A stretch of DNA of 64,000 bases. It comes from Nitratireductor aquimarinus. Lineage in GTDB: Bacteria; Pseudomonadota; Alphaproteobacteria; Rhizobiales; Rhizobiaceae. Made by a program: the position numbers and the translations under genes. The notes below the pieces were generated by a model. The model saw nothing but the letters and a program-made list of their open reading frames with translations. It made no database searches and had not been told where the DNA came from. Positions 60,467 to 64,000 of this stretch are shown piece by piece (positions within the stretch are counted from its first letter, which is position 1; the number at the start of each line of letters is the position of its first letter). The stretch is from assembly GCF_017255295.1 (NCBI RefSeq), contig NZ_JAFKDE010000005.1, forward strand, positions 1 to 64,000, read 5' to 3'.

Positions 60467-60948
60467 TGAAGGCCCCCACCCGCGATGACCTGATCGATTT
60501 CGTCTATGAAGAAGCCCGCATGCTGGACGATGGCCGGTTCGACGAGTGGCTCGATCTGTGGACCCATGACAGCTTCTACTGGATGCCGCTCGACTACAAT
60601 CAGCAGGACGAGAAACACGTTACCTCGCTGCTGCATGAAGACGCCTTCATGCGCAAGCTGCGCGTCGAGCGCTTCAAGGGCGAGCGCACCTTTTCGCAGA
60701 AGCCGAAGACCCGCTGCCACCACGTTCTGAACCGCCCCTTCATCGACCTCATGGACGAGGAGAAAGGCGAATACGCGACCCACACCGCGTTTCACTATGT
60801 GGAGACGCGGCTCGACGACCAGATCCTGCTCGCCGCCACCGCGCGCCACGAGCTGAAGCTCATCGACGGCAGGCTGAAGATCACCCACAAGCGCGTCGAT
60901 CTGCTCAATTCCGACGCCGCCTTCGGCAATATCCAGATGTTCCTTTAA
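60466..60948 (+). CDS. Ring-hydroxylating oxygenase beta subunit
   Basis: 160 residues from the ATG at 60466. NTF2-like fold with YEEARMLDDGRFDEWLDLWT, DSFYWMPLDYNQQDE and RVDLLNSDAAFGNIQMFL, typical for small subunits of alpha3beta3 oxygenases. It stabilises the oxygenase trimer. It sits between the alpha gene and the CoA ligase gene. Confidence 0.93.
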   Translation: MKAPTRDDLIDFVYEEARMLDDGRFDEWLDLWTHDSFYWMPLDYNQQDEKHVTSLLHEDAFMRKLRVERFKGERTFSQKPKTRCHHVLNRPFIDLMDEEKGEYATHTAFHYVETRLDDQILLAATARHELKLIDGRLKITHKRVDLLNSDAAFGNIQMFL

Positions 60949-60959
60949 AGGCGCAGCAG

Positions 60960-62600
60960 ATGAAATCGCAGATCCCGCCGTTCGACACCGTGTTCGCGGC
61001 CTTTGCCGACACCGCCGGGCGCTGGCCGGACCGCCCGTTCCTGCACGTGCTGGAGGAAACGGCCACGGTCTACGACATTCCCGCCGGCGAACTCTCCTAT
61101 GGCGCAGCCCTCGCCGGGATCGAGCGGTTGAGGAACGCCTATGCTGCCGGGGGCTATCGCGCCGGCATGCGCGTCATGCTCCTGATGGAAAACCGGCCGG
61201 GCTTCTTCCTGCACTGGTTCGCCCTCAATGCGCTCGGGCTCTCGGTCGTGCCGGTCAATCCCGACCTGCAATCGGCTGAACTGGAATACATGGCCGGGCA
61301 CGCGCGCCCGGTTCTGGCCGTGGCCATCGCGAGCCGCGTGGCGGATCTCGAACAGGCGGCTGCCGCCTCCGGCGTCGGCTTTCCGGTCGTCACGCCCGAG
61401 GCGGACACCCCGCCGCTCGATCCACGCTTTGCCGGCATGGAGACGCCGCAGGGCGCATCGCTCACCCGCGAAGCGGCGATGCTCTACACCTCCGGCACCA
61501 CGGGCAAGCCCAAGGGCTGCGTCCTGTCGAACCTCTATTTCCTGCATTCGGGCCGCTGGTACGCGAAGTCGGGCGGGCTCTGCGCCATGAACGAAGATTG
61601 CGAGCGCATGATCACGCCGCTGCCGATCTTCCACATGAACGCCATGGCCTATTCGCTGATGGCGATGGTCACGGTCGGCGGCTGCCTCATCGCGCTCGAC
61701 CGTTTTCACCCGCGCAGCTGGTGGCAGAGCGTGCGTGACAGCCGCGCCACCTGCCTGCATTATCTGGGCGTCATGCCGTCCATTCTGATGAAGGCCGAAC
61801 CCACGGAACAGGACAGGGCGCACAATGTGCGCTTCGGTTTCGGCGCGGGCATCGATCCCAAGCTGCACGGCCCGTTCGAGGAGCGCTTCGGCATTCCCCT
61901 GATCGAGGGCTGGGCGATGACGGAGACGGGGGCCGGCGCGGTCATCGTCGCCAATCACGAGCCCCGCAAGCGCGGCACAAACTGCCTCGGCCAGCCCGGC
62001 CCGGACATCGAGGCCCGCGTGGTCGCAGACGATGGCAGCGAGGCAGCCCCCGGCGCGCCCGGCGAACTTCTGGTGCGCCATGCGGGCGAGGATTCGCGTT
62101 TCGGCTTCTTCTCCGAATATTACGCCAACCCAGAGGCCACCGCCGAAGCGTGGGAAGGCGGCTGGTTCCACACCGGCGACATCGTCATGCGCGATGCCGA
62201 TGGCGATTTCTTCTTCGTCGACCGCAAGAAGAACGTGATCCGCCGTTCCGGCGAGAACATCGCCGCCGTGGAAGTGGAATCCTTCCTCATGCAGCATCCC
62301 GACATCAAGGCGGCAGCGGTTGCCGCAGCACCTGACGAACTGCGCGGCGACGAGGTCTTCGCCTGTCTCGTGGTCGAGAGCGGCGCGCGCGATGAGGCCC
62401 GCGCCCGCGAGATCGCCGAATGGTGTCTGGATCGCGTGGCCTATTACAAGGTTCCCGGCTACATCGCCTTTGTCGACGCCCTGCCCCTGACCTCGACGCA
62501 GAAGATCCAGCGCGGCGAACTGAAAACACTGGTCGCCCGGCTTCTCACCGATCCTGGAACGGTCGACACACGCTCCATGAAGAAAAGGCGCGCGGCCTGA
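60960..62600 (+). CDS. AMP-forming acyl-CoA ligase
   Basis: 546 residues. AMP-binding P-loop-like LYTSGTTGKPKGCVLS, ATP motif GWAMTETGAGAV, GGWFHTGDIVMRDADGDFFF and the hinge FFVDRKKNVIRRSGENIAAV, with the C-terminal catalytic Lys in LTSTQKIQRGELK. It activates a carboxylic acid to its CoA thioester for the pathway. Starts 11 bases after the beta-subunit stop and shares a base with the thiolase-like gene. Confidence 0.93.
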   Translation: MKSQIPPFDTVFAAFADTAGRWPDRPFLHVLEETATVYDIPAGELSYGAALAGIERLRNAYAAGGYRAGMRVMLLMENRPGFFLHWFALNALGLSVVPVNPDLQSAELEYMAGHARPVLAVAIASRVADLEQAAAASGVGFPVVTPEADTPPLDPRFAGMETPQGASLTREAAMLYTSGTTGKPKGCVLSNLYFLHSGRWYAKSGGLCAMNEDCERMITPLPIFHMNAMAYSLMAMVTVGGCLIALDRFHPRSWWQSVRDSRATCLHYLGVMPSILMKAEPTEQDRAHNVRFGFGAGIDPKLHGPFEERFGIPLIEGWAMTETGAGAVIVANHEPRKRGTNCLGQPGPDIEARVVADDGSEAAPGAPGELLVRHAGEDSRFGFFSEYYANPEATAEAWEGGWFHTGDIVMRDADGDFFFVDRKKNVIRRSGENIAAVEVESFLMQHPDIKAAAVAAAPDELRGDEVFACLVVESGARDEARAREIAEWCLDRVAYYKVPGYIAFVDALPLTSTQKIQRGELKTLVARLLTDPGTVDTRSMKKRRAA

Positions 62601-63784
62601 TGGCGGGCCGCACCTCAAGGCGGATGGGCTATGAGGGCGTGGTGCTCGCCGCGCCCGCCACCGCGCCCTATCAGCGTTTCTCCAAGGAAACGGCGCATTG
62701 GTGGATCGCCCGCGCGCTGCGCCAGTCGCTTCAAAGCGCCGGCCTCAGCCCCCGCGATGTCGACGGCTTCTCGGTGGCAAGCTTCACGCTCTTTCCCGAT
62801 ACGGCGGTGGGCCTGACCCAGCATCTCGGCCTCACCCCGCGCTGGCTCGACCACATCCCCATGGGCGGGGCAAGCGGCGTCGTGGCGCTCAGGCGTGCAG
62901 CCCGCGCGGTGCAGGCGGGCGACGCCGACATCGTCGCCTGCGTTGCCGGCGACACCAACCATGTGGACAGTTTCCGGCGCATGCTCTCAAGCTTCAGCCG
63001 CTTCGCGCAGGACGCCTCATACCCTTACGGAGCAGGCGGACCGAATGCCTGTTTCGCGCTCCTGACCGACCACTATATGAGCGCGTATGGCGCGATCCGC
63101 GAGGATTTCGGCCGCATCTGCGTCGCCCAGCGCGACAATGCGCTCCGGAACCCGCATGCGGTGATGAAGAAGCCGCTCACCATGGATCAGTATCTCGGCG
63201 CGCGCATGATCTCCGATCCCATCGCGCTGTTCGATTGCGTCATGCCCGTCAGCGGCGCAGAAGCGTTTCTCGTGATGCGTGAGGAGGACGCCCGCGCCGC
63301 CGGCCTTCCTTACGCACATATTCGCGGCAGCATCGAACGCCACAACGCCTTCCCCGAAAACCCGATCCAGATGCGCGGCGGCTGGGCCATGGATATCGAC
63401 GAGCTTTACGCCATGGCAGACGCCAGGCCCGACGACATGGACCTGTTGCAGACCTATGACGACTACCCGGTCATCTCCATGATGCAGTTCGAGGATCTGG
63501 GGTTCTGCGGGAAAGGCGAGGGCCCGGCCTTCGTGCGCGAGCGCGATCTCACCATTGCCGGCGACTTTCCGCACAACACGTCGGGCGGTCAGCTTTCAGC
63601 CGGACAGGCAGGAGCCGCCGGCGGCTTCATCGGCATGGTCGAGGCCATCCGCCAGGTCACCGGCACCGCCGGCCCCACACAGGTGAAAGGGGCGGCGACT
63701 GCCATGGTCTCGGGCTTCGGCATGATCAATTACGACCGTGGCGTCTGCTCCAGCGCCGCCATCATTTCGGGAGCGGGCACATGA
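62600..63784 (+). CDS. Thiolase-family protein (SCP2-thiolase-like)
   Basis: 394 residues from the ATG at 62600. Thiolase layout with SAGLSPRDVDGFSVASFTLF and GGASGVVALRRAARAVQAGD, and a C-terminal NTSGGQLSAGQAGAAGGFIG with the catalytic His region. The N-terminal nucleophile Cys found in true thiolases is not seen (the equivalent place reads GGASGV), so it may need its DUF35 partner or have altered chemistry. Overlaps the DUF35 gene by 4 bases. Confidence 0.88.
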   Translation: MAGRTSRRMGYEGVVLAAPATAPYQRFSKETAHWWIARALRQSLQSAGLSPRDVDGFSVASFTLFPDTAVGLTQHLGLTPRWLDHIPMGGASGVVALRRAARAVQAGDADIVACVAGDTNHVDSFRRMLSSFSRFAQDASYPYGAGGPNACFALLTDHYMSAYGAIREDFGRICVAQRDNALRNPHAVMKKPLTMDQYLGARMISDPIALFDCVMPVSGAEAFLVMREEDARAAGLPYAHIRGSIERHNAFPENPIQMRGGWAMDIDELYAMADARPDDMDLLQTYDDYPVISMMQFEDLGFCGKGEGPAFVRERDLTIAGDFPHNTSGGQLSAGQAGAAGGFIGMVEAIRQVTGTAGPTQVKGAATAMVSGFGMINYDRGVCSSAAIISGAGT

Positions 63785-64000
63785 CCGACGCCATCCTGCC
63801 ACCGCCGAAGAAAGACCCGCAGAAGCGCACCCGCACACAGACACTGCCTTCGGGCCTCAGGAGCCGCGCGGCGCTGGGGCTCACGGCGGCTGCCGCCGAG
63901 GGGCGCTTCATGCTGCAGGTCTGCGGCGAATGCGGCGCGCTGCAATACCCGCCGCGCGACGCCTGCTCCACCTGCCTGTCGACCGACCTGCCATGGCGCG
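63781..64000 (+). CDS. DUF35/OB-fold zinc-ribbon partner of thiolase (partial)
   Basis: The first 73 codons of a gene cut by the window edge. After a basic start it has a zinc ribbon, CGECGALQYPPRDACSTCLS, with four Cys, typical of DUF35 acyl-CoA-binding proteins that pair with thiolase-like subunits. ATGA overlap with the thiolase-like gene supports a complex. Confidence 0.85.
   Translation, partial: MTDAILPPPKKDPQKRTRTQTLPSGLRSRAALGLTAAAAEGRFMLQVCGECGALQYPPRDACSTCLSTDLPWR

Noticed and set aside
1-64000. CRISPR array
   Set aside because: No regularly spaced direct repeats of 24-40 bases seen, and no cas genes.

Overview
The window looks like a GC-rich alphaproteobacterial chromosome, most likely Hyphomicrobiales (Rhizobiales). 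The reasons are the rluD-like gene next to rpoH, the purA, serC and serA genes, TRAP transporters, and phage-borne relatives of GcrA and GapR, which are alphaproteobacterial cell-cycle factors. It divides into three parts: a prophage (1 to about 28,150), a housekeeping block (28,150 to about 48,100) and a catabolic/transport block (48,200 to 64,000).

The prophage ends at a tRNA-Glu(CUC) gene whose 3' end faces a tyrosine recombinase. This is the usual geometry for integration into a tRNA 3' end. The other phage end lies left of the window. Nearly all phage genes are on the minus strand and read leftwards. From right to left they are: a Cro-like XRE gene; a phage tRNA with anticodon CAU; a replication/takeover operon (CII-like protein, sigma-binding GcrA-type mini protein, beta sliding clamp, GapR, adenine and cytosine methylases, HNH nuclease, HTH replication protein); a NusG-like protein; a lambda-type packaging and head module (terminase, portal, gpW, protease with nested scaffold, gpD, gpE); and a P2-type contractile-tail baseplate (gpV, PAAR, gp25, gpJ, gpI, a large DUF4815 protein). 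The next gene, a tail fibre, is cut after 67 codons by what looks like the end of an IS21-type element that continues out of the window. To the right, a LexA/CI-type self-cleaving repressor and a small operon ending in int read rightwards. Four copies of a 13-bp palindrome (GTGCRTWWYGCAC) flank the repressor. Two of them are the identical 13-mer GTGCGTTATGCAC placed 7 bp after a TTGACA box, one on each strand, so one repressor plausibly controls both operons.

The housekeeping block has a small membrane protein and an RluD-type pseudouridine synthase (divergent), rpoH with a clear terminator, a proline/alanine-rich membrane protein, purA, serC and serA (serine synthesis), an EamA exporter, a polyprenyl sugar-phosphate transferase, a KDG-kinase-like sugar kinase, and penicillin-binding protein 1C beside a 1,820-residue alpha-2-macroglobulin.

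The catabolic block has two divergent transcription units separated by about 200 bp rich in inverted repeats. Leftwards are a complete TRAP transporter, a MarR regulator, a RidA deaminase, an opine-type dehydrogenase, a 3-hydroxyacyl-CoA dehydrogenase, a second complete TRAP transporter and an Asp/Glu-racemase-family enzyme. Rightwards are a ring-hydroxylating oxygenase (reductase, alpha, beta), an acyl-CoA ligase, a thiolase-like protein and a DUF35 zinc-ribbon partner cut by the window edge. Together they look like an import and CoA-linked degradation pathway for an aromatic or similar carboxylate, perhaps nitrogen-containing. The substrate cannot be read from sequence.
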